Positions 28,948-37,465 of a stretch of 64,000 bases of DNA are shown piece by piece. Below the pieces are notes generated by a model that worked only from the letters and a program-made list of their open reading frames with translations, did not search any database and had not been told where the DNA came from. The DNA is from Maribacter thermophilus. GTDB lineage: Bacteria; Bacteroidota; Bacteroidia; Flavobacteriales; Flavobacteriaceae. The position numbers and the translations under genes were made by a program. The stretch's first letter is position 1; every line of letters begins with the position of its first letter. Location: positions 100,402-164,401 of the forward strand of contig NZ_LDAS01000001.1 in assembly GCF_001020565.1 (NCBI RefSeq), read 5' to 3'.

Positions 28948-29551
28948 ATTTTATGATTCTAAAGGTGAGGTTAATACGTTCCCCGACGGGTTTGCTTGTT
29001 TTTGGTACCTGGTGTTTCCAGAAATGTTGTGTTTTCCCCTTCATTACTAAAAGGCTACCATGTTGTAGTACCCATGTATGTTTTAGGTCTGGAACTGTAT
29101 TGTGTTTTAAATGAAAAAGTCTATCTGCACCCAAACTCAATGAAGCAATAACAGGGTTTTTTCCCAATTCCTTTTCATTGTCCGCGTGCCATCCATTACT
29201 GTCTTTTCCGTTGCGATATAGGTTAAGAAGGCATGTGGTAAATTTATAAGGGCAGTATTGTTCTTGTTCTATCTTCTTTTTTAATTCCGTTAACTCTGGG
29301 GTAAACAAATGGGGCCGCATGGTTATGTTGGAGTAAGAGTAAGGTTTGTTGTTATTTGCATATAGCGCGGTAAGGCGAGGTTGTGCGTAGACCTTTCCAA
29401 AAACCTTTATATCGTCTTGTTGCCAAGGAGTGTTTGCCCTCAGATGCTTAAAAAAATCGTCAGCAACTTTTTTATTTAAAAATTCGGGACAATAAAAAAT
29501 CTCACTATCCGGAAGTTCAAGGTCTTTAAATAAGTTGCTTTCTACGGTCAT
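28946..29551 (-). CDS. AlkB-like alpha-ketoglutarate-dependent dioxygenase
   Basis: This 201-residue Fe(II)/2-oxoglutarate dioxygenase is of the AlkB family, likely repairing alkylated DNA or RNA bases by oxidative demethylation. The facial triad is visible as HxD in NGWHADNEKEL and the distal His in TQHFWKHQVPK. The 2-oxoglutarate Arg region is RINLTFR. The N-terminal recognition part includes QPRLTALYAN. The gene begins directly in the stop codon of the upstream AraC regulator (TAATG), so expression is coupled to it. Confidence 0.9.
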   Translation of the reverse strand: MTVESNLFKDLELPDSEIFYCPEFLNKKVADDFFKHLRANTPWQQDDIKVFGKVYAQPRLTALYANNNKPYSYSNITMRPHLFTPELTELKKKIEQEQYCPYKFTTCLLNLYRNGKDSNGWHADNEKELGKNPVIASLSLGADRLFHLKHNTVPDLKHTWVLQHGSLLVMKGKTQHFWKHQVPKTSKPVGERINLTFRIIK

Positions 29552-30423
29552 TAGACCAAAACAGTTTTTAGTTCGTTTCGGTACTCACTGGGGTTTTGGC
29601 CCGTAAAGGCTTTAAAGGACTTGTTAAAGTGCGAGAAGTTGTTAAAACCACACTCAAAACAAACCTCTGTAATACTCATAGGCTTTTCTGCCAATAGTTT
29701 TGAAGCGTGTACCAACCTGTATTCATTTACAAATTGCACAAAAGTTTTGTTTGTAATCTTTTTAAAGTATCTACAGAAAGATGGTATGGTCATACTGACC
29801 ATAGATGAAATTTCTTCCAGAGTAATCTCTTCTTTAAAGTTATTTTTAACATGGTTGAAAACGATGTTTATACGGTCGTTGTCCTTTACATCCGTTTCCA
29901 GAGAAAAACCTGTGGCATTTAATAACCTTAATTCATCCGAATTTCCTAGTTCGTTCAGAATGTTCAAAATACTTAGAAGGCGTTGAAAATCTGTCTGATA
30001 CTCCAATATCTCCATCTTATCGCCAATTTTTCTTTTGGTTTTACCATAAAAGGCAATACCCCCACTGGCCGCTTTAAAAAGACTTTCGATTTTTCGCATT
30101 TCGGGAATTTTAAAAAAATCGGTCCCCAAAAAGTCCATTTTCATTTGTATGACCGTTTCACTGGTATTTCCTGTAAGTGCATCGGTAAAACCACAATGTG
30201 GTAAATTACTACCGATCAAGATCAGGTCTCCATCGGTATAATAAGATACATGGCTACCGATTTGTCGTTTGCCAGAACCCCCATTTACGTACACAAGCTC
30301 CAATTCTGGATGATAATGCCACACATTGTTCTTGTTTCTTTTATGCTCATCAAATTTTTGATAGGTAAAAGAATGACCAAAATCTGGTTCTATTGCTTCA
30401 AAAGTAGGTTTCTGTACAATCAT
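29551..30423 (-). CDS. AraC family transcriptional regulator
   Basis: This 290-residue regulator has an N-terminal cupin-like sensor (about 20-110: NVWHYHPELELVYVNGG, DLILIGSNLPHCGF) and a C-terminal pair of AraC helix-turn-helix motifs (about 190-285: ITLEEISSMVSMTIPSFCRYFKK, then ITEVCFECGFNNFSHFNKSFKAFTGQNPSEYR). The start is the ATG at 30421-30423, in front of a conserved-looking MIVQKPTFEAIEPDFGHSF. An ATG 39 bp upstream is possible but lies inside the promoter elements. It overlaps alkB by 1 bp. The ligand is unknown, although the cupin domain suggests a small organic molecule. Confidence 0.88.
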   Translation of the reverse strand: MIVQKPTFEAIEPDFGHSFTYQKFDEHKRNKNNVWHYHPELELVYVNGGSGKRQIGSHVSYYTDGDLILIGSNLPHCGFTDALTGNTSETVIQMKMDFLGTDFFKIPEMRKIESLFKAASGGIAFYGKTKRKIGDKMEILEYQTDFQRLLSILNILNELGNSDELRLLNATGFSLETDVKDNDRINIVFNHVKNNFKEEITLEEISSMVSMTIPSFCRYFKKITNKTFVQFVNEYRLVHASKLLAEKPMSITEVCFECGFNNFSHFNKSFKAFTGQNPSEYRNELKTVLV

Positions 30424-30454
30424 ATATAATTGTGTTTGCTTATGTAAAATTAGA

Positions 30455-30486
30455 CAACCCAAAAATAGGGTTGCTTTGCAAAATTA
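30455..30486 (-). promoter_or_regulatory. Promoter region of the araC-alkB operon with an inverted repeat
   Basis: On the minus strand, TAATTTTG (30479-30486) and TATTTTTG (30460-30467) both match TAnnTTTG. The second is embedded in a perfect inverted repeat, CAACCC-N7-GGGTTG (30455-30473). This arrangement looks like an operator over the -7 element, perhaps for autoregulation by the AraC protein. Confidence 0.4.
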
Positions 30487-30594
30487 ACTCAAATATGTGG
30501 AATATTAACTATACGTTATGTGGTTAGTGTCAAGTAGGTTAAAATAGCACATAAATTGGGAAAGTATGATGTAGTGGGGCAGGTAAGACGGGAG

Positions 30595-30602
30595 TATGTT
30601 TG
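30595..30602 (+). promoter_or_regulatory. -7 element TATGTTTG ahead of the 194-residue secreted protein
   Basis: Exact TAnnTTTG match 39 bp before the ATG at 30642. No convincing -33 element is present. Confidence 0.4.
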
Positions 30603-30641
30603 TAGTGTAAATTATTCATTAATCCTTTAAAGTAATTTATC

Positions 30642-31226
30642 ATGAAAAAATTAGTAAAAATTACAACCGTTGTTGCCTTTATGTTCGCTACAGTAGCAGG
30701 CATGGCAAAAGAGCCAAAATTGGACTTAGTATCCTTAGGGAAAGCAAAAAGTGTGCTGTTGACCTTGGATGCATCGTCGCAAGGTGTTAAAGTGAAATTA
30801 ATGGATGCAGATTCTCATATTATATATACTGAGAAATTATCAAATGGCCGTTTTAGTAAAAAACTGAATTTGGAAGGTTTGAAAGATGGCAATTACTATT
30901 TATCTACTGAAGACGGATTAAAGCGTTACTATCATACTATCGTATTAAAAGATAATAAGGTTACAATTATGGATTCAAGCGAGGCTGTAAAGCCATTTTT
31001 TAGAAAAACAGAGGATAGGGTTTTTGTAAACTTCTTGAACCTGAACAAATCTAAAATTTCTTTAAAGGTATATGATGAGGATGATAGACTTGTTTTTTCT
31101 GAAACTGTTGATGATAAAGTAATAGTAGAAAAAGCTTTCAATTTTGCAGGAGCTTATTCTGGAAATTATACTGTAGTTGTTGCTGATAATGCAAATACCT
31201 ACACTGAACAATTTGTTGTTAATTAA
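30642..31226 (+). CDS. Secreted protein of unknown function
   Basis: This 194-residue protein has a signal peptide (MKKLVKITTVVAFMFATVAGMA). The mature part is beta-rich, with two similar halves: KSVLLTLDASSQGVKVKLMDADSHIIY with GLKDGNYYLST, then SKISLKVYDEDDRLVFSE with AGAYSGNYTVVVADN. This looks like two Ig-like or DUF3244-type beta sandwiches. No enzyme motif and no sorting domain is present. It is monocistronic, with its own -7 element and terminator. A periplasmic or surface role is likely but unknown. Confidence 0.8.
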   Translation: MKKLVKITTVVAFMFATVAGMAKEPKLDLVSLGKAKSVLLTLDASSQGVKVKLMDADSHIIYTEKLSNGRFSKKLNLEGLKDGNYYLSTEDGLKRYYHTIVLKDNKVTIMDSSEAVKPFFRKTEDRVFVNFLNLNKSKISLKVYDEDDRLVFSETVDDKVIVEKAFNFAGAYSGNYTVVVADNANTYTEQFVVN

Positions 31227-31250
31227 GTTGATTTAAGTTAATTTGATTGA

Positions 31251-31277
31251 AAGGAGGCTGGAGAGCCTCCTTTTTTT
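31251..31277 (+). terminator. Intrinsic terminator
   Basis: The stem AAGGAGGCT / AGCCTCCTT has loop GGAG and is followed by a T-run, 24 bp after the stop of the secreted-protein gene. Confidence 0.9.
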
Positions 31278-31280
31278 ATT

Positions 31281-31646
31281 TTATAGAGTAAGATATTGGT
31301 AGGCCCAGTAAATGAGCAGCAATTGTAAGGGGATCCTTAGTATCAACAACCATGTTGGTATGCCTGCGGCAGCTTTTTTGCTACTTAACATATAAAAGTG
31401 TACCAAAAGAAAAAGGATCAACATCGTGACCAAGCCATAAACGGAAAGATTTTTTGTTGGTGAAAAACAAACGCCCAGCCCTAGTATTATTTCACACAGC
31501 CCACTTAAATACACCAAAGTTTTATGATAGGGTAAATACCTGGGCATAATTCTCATATACACTCTGGGTTTTATAAAATGCATTAAACCCGCCAAAACAT
31601 ACATTGCGCCCATAAGGTATAGGTGCCAAGGGTATAACAATTTCAT
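31281..31646 (-). CDS. DoxX-like small membrane protein
   Basis: This 121-residue protein has four hydrophobic segments (about 8-24, 42-60, 68-87, 97-116) and the DoxX/SURF4-like pattern: LMGAMYVLAGLMHFIKP at the first helix and YLSGLCEIILGLGV at the second. Its role is unknown; family members are linked to redox or quinone-associated membrane functions. It overlaps the MOSC gene by 4 bp, so the two are one operon. Confidence 0.82.
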   Translation of the reverse strand: MKLLYPWHLYLMGAMYVLAGLMHFIKPRVYMRIMPRYLPYHKTLVYLSGLCEIILGLGVCFSPTKNLSVYGLVTMLILFLLVHFYMLSSKKAAAGIPTWLLILRIPLQLLLIYWAYQYLTL

Positions 31647-32281
31647 TTTATATATTTAAGAAATCGGTCTTTTTTGTACTGCGGCACCGATTCATTTTCC
31701 ATAAACAATTTAAGTAGGTTCTGGGGTTTTTCTTTCATGAATATCAATTCGTAAAACTGTTGTACGGTAAGTGGGTTGTTAGATTCCTCCATTAACTTTA
31801 GGTCATCTCCGGCAAAAACCTCTCCTTCTTCAATTATTTTAACATAGGTGCCTGGATGATTATGGGCTATAAATTCTCTAATAATATTTTGTGTACCAAA
31901 CTTTACACCCAATTTATAACAGGGTTCTCGCGGTTGTGATACCTGTACCAAGGCCTTTCCTATACGGTAGGTATTTCCGACCCTTATTTTTGATTCGTCC
32001 AAACCTTCTATAGTTAGATTTTCGCCGAACATGCCCCAATCCCATTCAAGGTCCGGGTATTTTTTTCTCCAAAAAGGATATTGATCAGAAGGGAAAAGAT
32101 AACAAGCCTTATCAATGCCGGCATGGTGTTTACGGTCTATTACCGTATCGTCCTTAACATCGGTCTTGCCCAAAAAAAGACCATTTGCTGTCGGGTATTT
32201 ATAAATACCTGTTTTTTCCTCTGCTCCGTTCCACATAAAGCTTTTTGGAGCAAGGCTAATATTTGTAGAAATAACCTTCAT
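31643..32281 (-). CDS. MOSC domain-containing protein
   Basis: This 212-residue protein is of the YiiM-like MOSC family (molybdenum cofactor sulfurase C-terminal fold). Motifs: TGIYKYP near the N terminus, DRKHHAGIDKACYLFP, MFGENLTIEGLDES, VGNTYRIGKALVQVSQPREPCYKLG with the conserved Cys, and a C-terminal helical extension. Related proteins act in molybdopterin-dependent reduction of N-hydroxylated compounds. The ATG at 32279-32281 is chosen because the upstream ATG adds nine non-conserved residues. Confidence 0.88.
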   Translation of the reverse strand: MKVISTNISLAPKSFMWNGAEEKTGIYKYPTANGLFLGKTDVKDDTVIDRKHHAGIDKACYLFPSDQYPFWRKKYPDLEWDWGMFGENLTIEGLDESKIRVGNTYRIGKALVQVSQPREPCYKLGVKFGTQNIIREFIAHNHPGTYVKIIEEGEVFAGDDLKLMEESNNPLTVQQFYELIFMKEKPQNLLKLFMENESVPQYKKDRFLKYIK

Positions 32282-32508
32282 ATTGTGAAGATAGAAAAAT
32301 GCACCCATTAAACCCTAGTTCTAAAGTTTTCGATTGTCCATATTTTTTAAGTTAAAAATTTATTTTTTGTAAATATTAATGACTTATAAAATCGTTTTTT
32401 TTTTAATAAAAAGGCATTTTATTTGCGTTTTTCTTGGTTTTTCGTTGTTGATCGGATAATTTACTAAAGTGTAAAAAAAACACGGGGAATGGGGGCAAAT
32501 ACCAAGCA

Positions 32509-32516
32509 TAAGTTTG
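32509..32516 (+). promoter_or_regulatory. -7 element TAAGTTTG ahead of the symporter-miox pair
   Basis: Exact TAnnTTTG match followed by C, 50 bp before the ATG at 32566. The 200 bp before it are very AT-rich, and no further site was recognised. Confidence 0.45.
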
Positions 32517-32565
32517 CAAAACCCATTTAAGTATTTGCCAGATATTTTTCATTTTATTTAAATTC

Positions 32566-34164
32566 ATGTTATTCATATCATTTATACTTTTTACGGGGTT
32601 TGTCGCATTTTATGCCACGTATAAACTTCGAAAGGATAAGCTGAACACCAAAGATGGTTATTTTCTTGGGGGGCGCTCATTAATAGGTATCGTTATTGCC
32701 GGATCTTTGTTGTTGACCAACATTTCTACCGAGCATTTGGTGGGTATGAACGGTTCTTCTTATCGTAATGGGGCAATTATTATAGCATGGGAGGTTACAT
32801 CTGCTTTGGCTTTGGTTGTCGGAGCCTTGTATTTGGCGCCCAGATATCTAAAAATGGGGTTGACCACCATACCTGAATTTTTAGAGAAACGATTTGACGG
32901 ACTCACGAGAACCATGGTGGCCCTATTGTTGATCATATCTTTTGTGGCCACTTTATTGCCCATTGTTTTATATACGGGGGCTCTTAACATAGAAGCTATT
33001 TTTGAGATATCCGATTTATTGAATGTAAGTCGAGATGATGGAATTGGTATTACGATTTTGATAGTAGGAAGCATCGGGGCCGTCTATGCTATTTTTGGAG
33101 GGTTGAAAATGGTGGCCTATACAGATACCATTAATGGATTTGGTCTTCTGGTGGCAGGTCTTCTGGTGCCCGTTATTGCTCTTTTGAGCATTGGAGATGG
33201 AAATTTGTTTCAGGGTTTGGGAGAAGTTTTTAACAACAGCCCCGAGAAGTTCAATGTAATTAGTAACGAGCCTGGTATCGGTGATGGCGCCCGTTCCTCT
33301 ATATTGCCTTTTGAAGTATTGTTTACCGGGCTTATGGTGAATCAAATTTATTTTTGGACCATGCATCAATCCATTATACAAAGGGTGTTGGGAGCGGTGA
33401 GCTTAAAGGAGGCACAAAAGGGCTTGTTGTATACCGGGTTATTGAAAATTCTTGTACCATTGATTATTGTTTTGCCAGGACTCATAGGGTTCTATTATTT
33501 TGGAGAATCACTTTATGATAATCCGGATAGCGTTTATCCCGAGCTGGTAAAAAAAGTAATGCCTTTGTGGCTAACGGGATTCTTTGTTGCAGTAATGATG
33601 GGGGCCATTTTAAGTACGTTCAACAGTGCCCTAAATAGTGCGGCCACGGTTTTTAGCCTTGGTATCTATAAAAGATATTTACACAAAGATGCTTCTGATG
33701 GTAAGCTGGTGACAATTGGTAAATGGACCTCGTTGTTATTGGCCATTTTTGCAATAGGTATAGCTCCTTTTGTGGCAAATGCACCAGACGGGCTGTATCA
33801 ACTTTTACAACAATTGAACGGTATTTTCTTTATACCCATCGCAAGTGTTATTTCTGCAGGTTTTCTTTTTCCTAAAATTTCAGCTTTTGGTGCCAAGGCG
33901 GGGCTTGTATTTGGTCTGTTCTTTTATGTGATCATGTACTACTTTATAAAAGTGGATCTACATTTTGTGCACATTTGGGGAATAGAGTTTGTACTAAACC
34001 TCTTGGTAATGTACTTGGCATCAATGGTTAAACCCAATACGGAAAAATTTGCGATAAAAAATGCCGAGGTCATAAATCTTAACCCTTGGGCGTATGCCAA
34101 ACCGTTTAGTATCTTTTTGGTGCTATTTACTGTAGTATTGTATGTTTGGTTGGGAAATGTTTGA
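32566..34164 (+). CDS. Sodium:solute symporter family transporter, probable myo-inositol uptake
   Basis: This 532-residue inner-membrane transporter of the SSS family has 13-14 hydrophobic segments. The core pattern is present: GYFLGGRSLIGIVIAGSLLLTNISTEHLVG in the first helices, IPEFLEKRFDG, AIFGGLKMVAYTDTI and MMGAILSTFNSALNSAATVFSLGIY with the sodium-site Ser/Asn-rich helix. It is closest in general form to the YidK/SGLT-like sugar and polyol branch. The next gene, 80 bp away and co-directional, encodes inositol oxygenase, so myo-inositol is the likely substrate (inference from context). Confidence 0.87.
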   Translation: MLFISFILFTGFVAFYATYKLRKDKLNTKDGYFLGGRSLIGIVIAGSLLLTNISTEHLVGMNGSSYRNGAIIIAWEVTSALALVVGALYLAPRYLKMGLTTIPEFLEKRFDGLTRTMVALLLIISFVATLLPIVLYTGALNIEAIFEISDLLNVSRDDGIGITILIVGSIGAVYAIFGGLKMVAYTDTINGFGLLVAGLLVPVIALLSIGDGNLFQGLGEVFNNSPEKFNVISNEPGIGDGARSSILPFEVLFTGLMVNQIYFWTMHQSIIQRVLGAVSLKEAQKGLLYTGLLKILVPLIIVLPGLIGFYYFGESLYDNPDSVYPELVKKVMPLWLTGFFVAVMMGAILSTFNSALNSAATVFSLGIYKRYLHKDASDGKLVTIGKWTSLLLAIFAIGIAPFVANAPDGLYQLLQQLNGIFFIPIASVISAGFLFPKISAFGAKAGLVFGLFFYVIMYYFIKVDLHFVHIWGIEFVLNLLVMYLASMVKPNTEKFAIKNAEVINLNPWAYAKPFSIFLVLFTVVLYVWLGNV

Positions 34165-34244
34165 AATACAAAGGGTTATAGTTTAATATATGGATATTTA
34201 AGCCTAAATTTATATAGAATACAATTAAAAACCAATAGATTGTG

Positions 34245-35057
34245 ATGGAGGAAAAAACATTTAGAAATTACGATGCTCCCGATGTTTCTGCTGCCGTAAA
34301 GGAGCATTACAGAAAAATGAGGAAGAACCAAACCTATGATTATGTGCAAAGAATGCACAAAAAATATTTGACCTTCGATAAGCCAATGGATTTGTGGGAA
34401 GCTATGCGGCATCTAAACAGTTTAATAGATGTGAGCGATCCGGACCTGGATTTGCCGAACGTGCAGCATCTTATACAAAGTGCAGAAGCCATACGGGCAG
34501 ATGGTAGACCGGATTGGATGCAATTAACGGGTTTGATCCACGATCTGGGGAAAATAATGTTCATGTGGGGGTGTGATGAAGATGGTACCAGCCAAGCAGA
34601 GCAATGGGGTATGGTGGGTGATGTTTTTGTCGTAGGATGCGCTTTGCCGACTACATGTGTCTATCCTGAATTTAATGAGCTAAATGCCGATATGAAAGAT
34701 GATCGTTATAATACCCCAACAGGTATTTATGAAGAAGGGTGTGGTTTAGATAATCTTGAACTGGCCTGGGGACATGACGAATACTTATATCAAGTATTAA
34801 GTAACCATAAAGAGAATACACTTCCAGAAGAGGCTATGATAATGATCCGGTACCATTCTTTTTATCCTTGGCATACAGGAGAAAGTTACTCAGAACTTTT
34901 AAGTGAGAAAGACAAAGAGTATTTACAGATAATAAAGGATTTTAATAAATATGATCTTTATACCAAAAGTCAGAAAATTTATGACTTGCAAGATGTCATG
35001 GATCATTACAAACCTATTGCCGAAAAATATTTAGGAACAGGCCCTATATATTGGTAA
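34245..35057 (+). CDS. Inositol oxygenase (MIOX family)
   Basis: This 270-residue di-iron oxygenase converts myo-inositol to D-glucuronate. The HD-type iron ligands are visible in TGLIHDLGKIMF, in AWGHDEYLYQVLSNH and in MIRYHSFYPWH, plus a C-terminal Asp in DFNKYDLYTKS. The N-terminal NYDAPDVSAAVKEHYRKMRKNQTYDYV is typical of MIOX. The ATG at 34245 is preferred; a GTG at 34242 is directly in front. Together with the symporter it forms a two-gene inositol uptake and oxidation unit. No uronate pathway genes lie adjacent. Confidence 0.93.
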   Translation: MEEKTFRNYDAPDVSAAVKEHYRKMRKNQTYDYVQRMHKKYLTFDKPMDLWEAMRHLNSLIDVSDPDLDLPNVQHLIQSAEAIRADGRPDWMQLTGLIHDLGKIMFMWGCDEDGTSQAEQWGMVGDVFVVGCALPTTCVYPEFNELNADMKDDRYNTPTGIYEEGCGLDNLELAWGHDEYLYQVLSNHKENTLPEEAMIMIRYHSFYPWHTGESYSELLSEKDKEYLQIIKDFNKYDLYTKSQKIYDLQDVMDHYKPIAEKYLGTGPIYW

Positions 35058-35074
35058 TCTTGCTGGTCTGTAAA

Positions 35075-35109
35075 ATAAAAAAGCCGTTTCATTTTGAAAC
35101 GGCTTTTTT
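35075..35109. terminator. Bidirectional intrinsic terminator
   Basis: The stem AAAAAAGCCGTTTC / GAAACGGCTTTTTT closes on a short ATTTT loop, between the convergent inositol oxygenase and htpG genes. Confidence 0.9.
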
Positions 35110-35127
35110 GGTTCTTGATATAATGGT

Positions 35128-37014
35128 TTATTTGACCATGTCGTAACTACGTTTAATAAACTCCGTTAATTCGGCACCCTTTAGAAGGCCTTTTGAGAGT
35201 TTAGCAAGATCTAACGATTGATTGATCAATCGTTCTTTTTTCTTCGCAGTTTTAGTGTTTAGAATTTCACTTACCAACTCATGGTTGGTATTTACGATTA
35301 AATTATACATCTCTGGCATATTGCCCATACCGAACATACCACCACCGGTTTGCTGCATTTCTTTCATTCTTCGCATAAATTCCGGTTCTGTGATTATAAA
35401 TGGTGAAGCATCGCTGTCCATTGCTTCCAATTGTACGGTATAATTACTTTTTTCTCCAAACACAGCTTCTAGATCCGCCTTTAACTTTTCTTTTTCCTCG
35501 TCGGATAGTTTAGAAATTTGTGTATCTTCTTTTTGTATCAATTTGTCAATAGGGTCTGCATCGACCCTTGCGAAAGAAATCTTCTCTTTTGAAGTCTCCA
35601 ATTTTTGCATCAAATGACTTATGATAGGGGAGTCCAGTAACAGAACTTCGTACCCCTTATCTTTCGCGGCCGCTATATAACTATGTTGGGCTTCTTTGTC
35701 CGATGCATAAAGAATAACCAGTTTATCGTCTTTGTCTGTTTGGTTTTCTTTGATCTTGTCCTGTAGCTCTTCAAAAGTATAGAATTCGCCATCTACTGTG
35801 GGATACAATGCAAATTTGTCGGCTTTTTCAAAGAATTTGTCCTCTGAAAGCATTCCGTATTCAATAACAATTTTGATATCGTTCCATTTAGATTCAAAAT
35901 CTTTACGGTTGTTCTTGAACAGCGAACTAAGTTTGTCGGCAACCTTTCTGGTGATGTAAGAAGAAATTTTCTTTACTGCACCATCCGCCTGCAAATAAGA
36001 CCTTGAAACATTTAAGGGGATGTCGGGAGAATCGATAACACCACGTAACATGGTCAAGAATTCCGGTACAATACCTTCCACGTTATCGGTAACAAAAACC
36101 TGATTTTGATATAGTTGAATTTTATCCTTTTGAATGTTCAGGTCATTGGTAAGTTTTGGAAAATATAGAATGCCTGTTAGGTTAAAAGGATAATCAACGT
36201 TAAGGTGAATATGGAACAATGGTTCATCGAATTGCATCGGATATAGCTCCCTGTAGAAAGATTTATAATCTTCATCCTTCAGGTCTGCTGGCTGTTTGGT
36301 CCATGCCGGATTAGGATTGTTGATGATATTGTCTACCTCTTTGGTCGGTGCAGGGTCTTCTTCTTTTGCTCCTTCCGGTTTTGGCAAAGTTTCCGTTTTG
36401 GTACCGAACTTTATGGGTACCGGCATAAACTTGTTATACTTTCTTAAAAGCTCGCTTATTCTGTGATCTTCTAAAAATTCGGTAGAATCATCGGCAATAT
36501 GCAAAATGATTTCTGTTCCACGCTCCTTTTTGTCCGATGCCTCTATCGTAAAATTGGGAGAACCATCACATGACCAATGAACAGCTGGTTCATCTTTAAA
36601 ACTTTTAGTGATTATTTCCACTTTGTCCGCTACCATAAAGGCAGAATAGAAACCAAGACCAAAATGGCCTATGATACCTGCATCTTTGGCAGAGTCTTCG
36701 TATTTGTTCAAAAACTCTTCGGCACCAGAGAAAGCGACTTCGTTAATGTATTTTTTTACCTCTTCTTCCGTCATGCCCAATCCTTGGTCTATGACATGAA
36801 GTTTTTTTCCTTCTTTATCTACCTTAATCTCAATGATAGGGTTGCCATACTCTACCTTGGCTTCTCCTATAGAGGTCAAGTGCTTTAGTTTAAGAGTGGC
36901 ATCCGTTGCATTGGAAATCAATTCCCTAAGAAAAATTTCATGATCGCTATACAAGAATTTCTTTATCAATGGAAATATATTGTCTACCGAAACATTTATT
37001 TTACCTGTAGCCAT
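35128..37014 (-). CDS. htpG: Molecular chaperone HtpG (Hsp90)
   Basis: This 628-residue cytosolic Hsp90 ATPase has the N-terminal GHKL nucleotide site (LRELISNATDATLKL; VIDQGLGMTEEEV; GHFGLGFYSAFMVADKVEI; GTEIILHI). The middle domain includes LNVDYPFNLTGILYFPKL and LNVSRSYLQADGAVKKI, and the C-terminal dimerisation domain follows. It carries an acidic/proline linker insertion near residues 210-230 (KPEGAKEEDPAPTKEVDN). It is divergently placed to the fabH-like gene and carries an imperfect palindrome in its upstream region (37083-37097). Confidence 0.96.
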   Translation of the reverse strand: MATGKINVSVDNIFPLIKKFLYSDHEIFLRELISNATDATLKLKHLTSIGEAKVEYGNPIIEIKVDKEGKKLHVIDQGLGMTEEEVKKYINEVAFSGAEEFLNKYEDSAKDAGIIGHFGLGFYSAFMVADKVEIITKSFKDEPAVHWSCDGSPNFTIEASDKKERGTEIILHIADDSTEFLEDHRISELLRKYNKFMPVPIKFGTKTETLPKPEGAKEEDPAPTKEVDNIINNPNPAWTKQPADLKDEDYKSFYRELYPMQFDEPLFHIHLNVDYPFNLTGILYFPKLTNDLNIQKDKIQLYQNQVFVTDNVEGIVPEFLTMLRGVIDSPDIPLNVSRSYLQADGAVKKISSYITRKVADKLSSLFKNNRKDFESKWNDIKIVIEYGMLSEDKFFEKADKFALYPTVDGEFYTFEELQDKIKENQTDKDDKLVILYASDKEAQHSYIAAAKDKGYEVLLLDSPIISHLMQKLETSKEKISFARVDADPIDKLIQKEDTQISKLSDEEKEKLKADLEAVFGEKSNYTVQLEAMDSDASPFIITEPEFMRRMKEMQQTGGGMFGMGNMPEMYNLIVNTNHELVSEILNTKTAKKKERLINQSLDLAKLSKGLLKGAELTEFIKRSYDMVK

Positions 37015-37082
37015 TTTATATGTTTTTTATATTAATAAATCTATAGCCATGATTGGCAAAAAAAGTACCATAATGTATATCA

Positions 37083-37097
37083 GTGACAAACTGACAC
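37083..37097. promoter_or_regulatory. Imperfect palindrome / TGACA direct repeat upstream of htpG
   Basis: GTGACAAACTGACAC reads as an interrupted palindrome and also as TGACA-AAC-TGACA-type direct repeats, about 70-85 bp upstream of the htpG start. It could bind a regulator; nothing in the sequence says which. Confidence 0.2.
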
Positions 37098-37173
37098 ATA
37101 GTTGATTTGAAAGTTTAACATAAATATTGTTTAGTTTTTTTGGTTAAAAGTTAAACAATACGTATATTAAGCT

Positions 37174-37280
37174 GTGATTGGGAAGAAATGCTATGAGAAA
37201 GTTCTTGCTGTAATCACGTTTTGTTATTTATTAGGTTAGGTTGTTTAAAAACGCGCTTTCTATGAAAAGCGCGTTTTTTT
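37174..37280 (+). ncRNA. Candidate small RNA ending in an orphan terminator
   Basis: Between the divergent htpG and fabH-like genes lies a two-hairpin unit. The first hairpin is GTGATT-GGG-AAGAA ... TTCTT-GCTGT-AATCAC (37174-37217), enclosing GCTATGAGAAAG. The second is a terminator (37247-37280). No gene precedes this terminator on either strand in its direction. The rest of the 451-bp gap shows nothing else I recognise. Confidence 0.35.
37247..37280 (+). terminator. Orphan intrinsic terminator
   Basis: The stem AAAAACGCGCTTT / AAAGCGCGTTTTT has loop CTATGA and is followed by T residues. It lies between two divergent genes, where no mRNA end is expected. Confidence 0.85.
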
Positions 37281-37465
37281 AGTTAATGTAGAAAGTTGGT
37301 ACAATTGTTTGGTTCGTGATTTTGTATCAGAAAAAATGACAATTCGTTATCGGTAAAAGTATATGTAGTAAACCAACTAGTTTATCATAAAAAAAGCGAT
37401 CATTTAGTAAATGTTGTTATATTGCGTTGCTAGTTCAATGTCAATACTAGTACAAAACACATCAT

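Noticed and set aside
28866-29114. 82-codon + strand frame overlapping the 3' end of alkB
   Set aside because: It runs through the terminator and antisense to a well-supported gene, and its composition does not look like a real protein.
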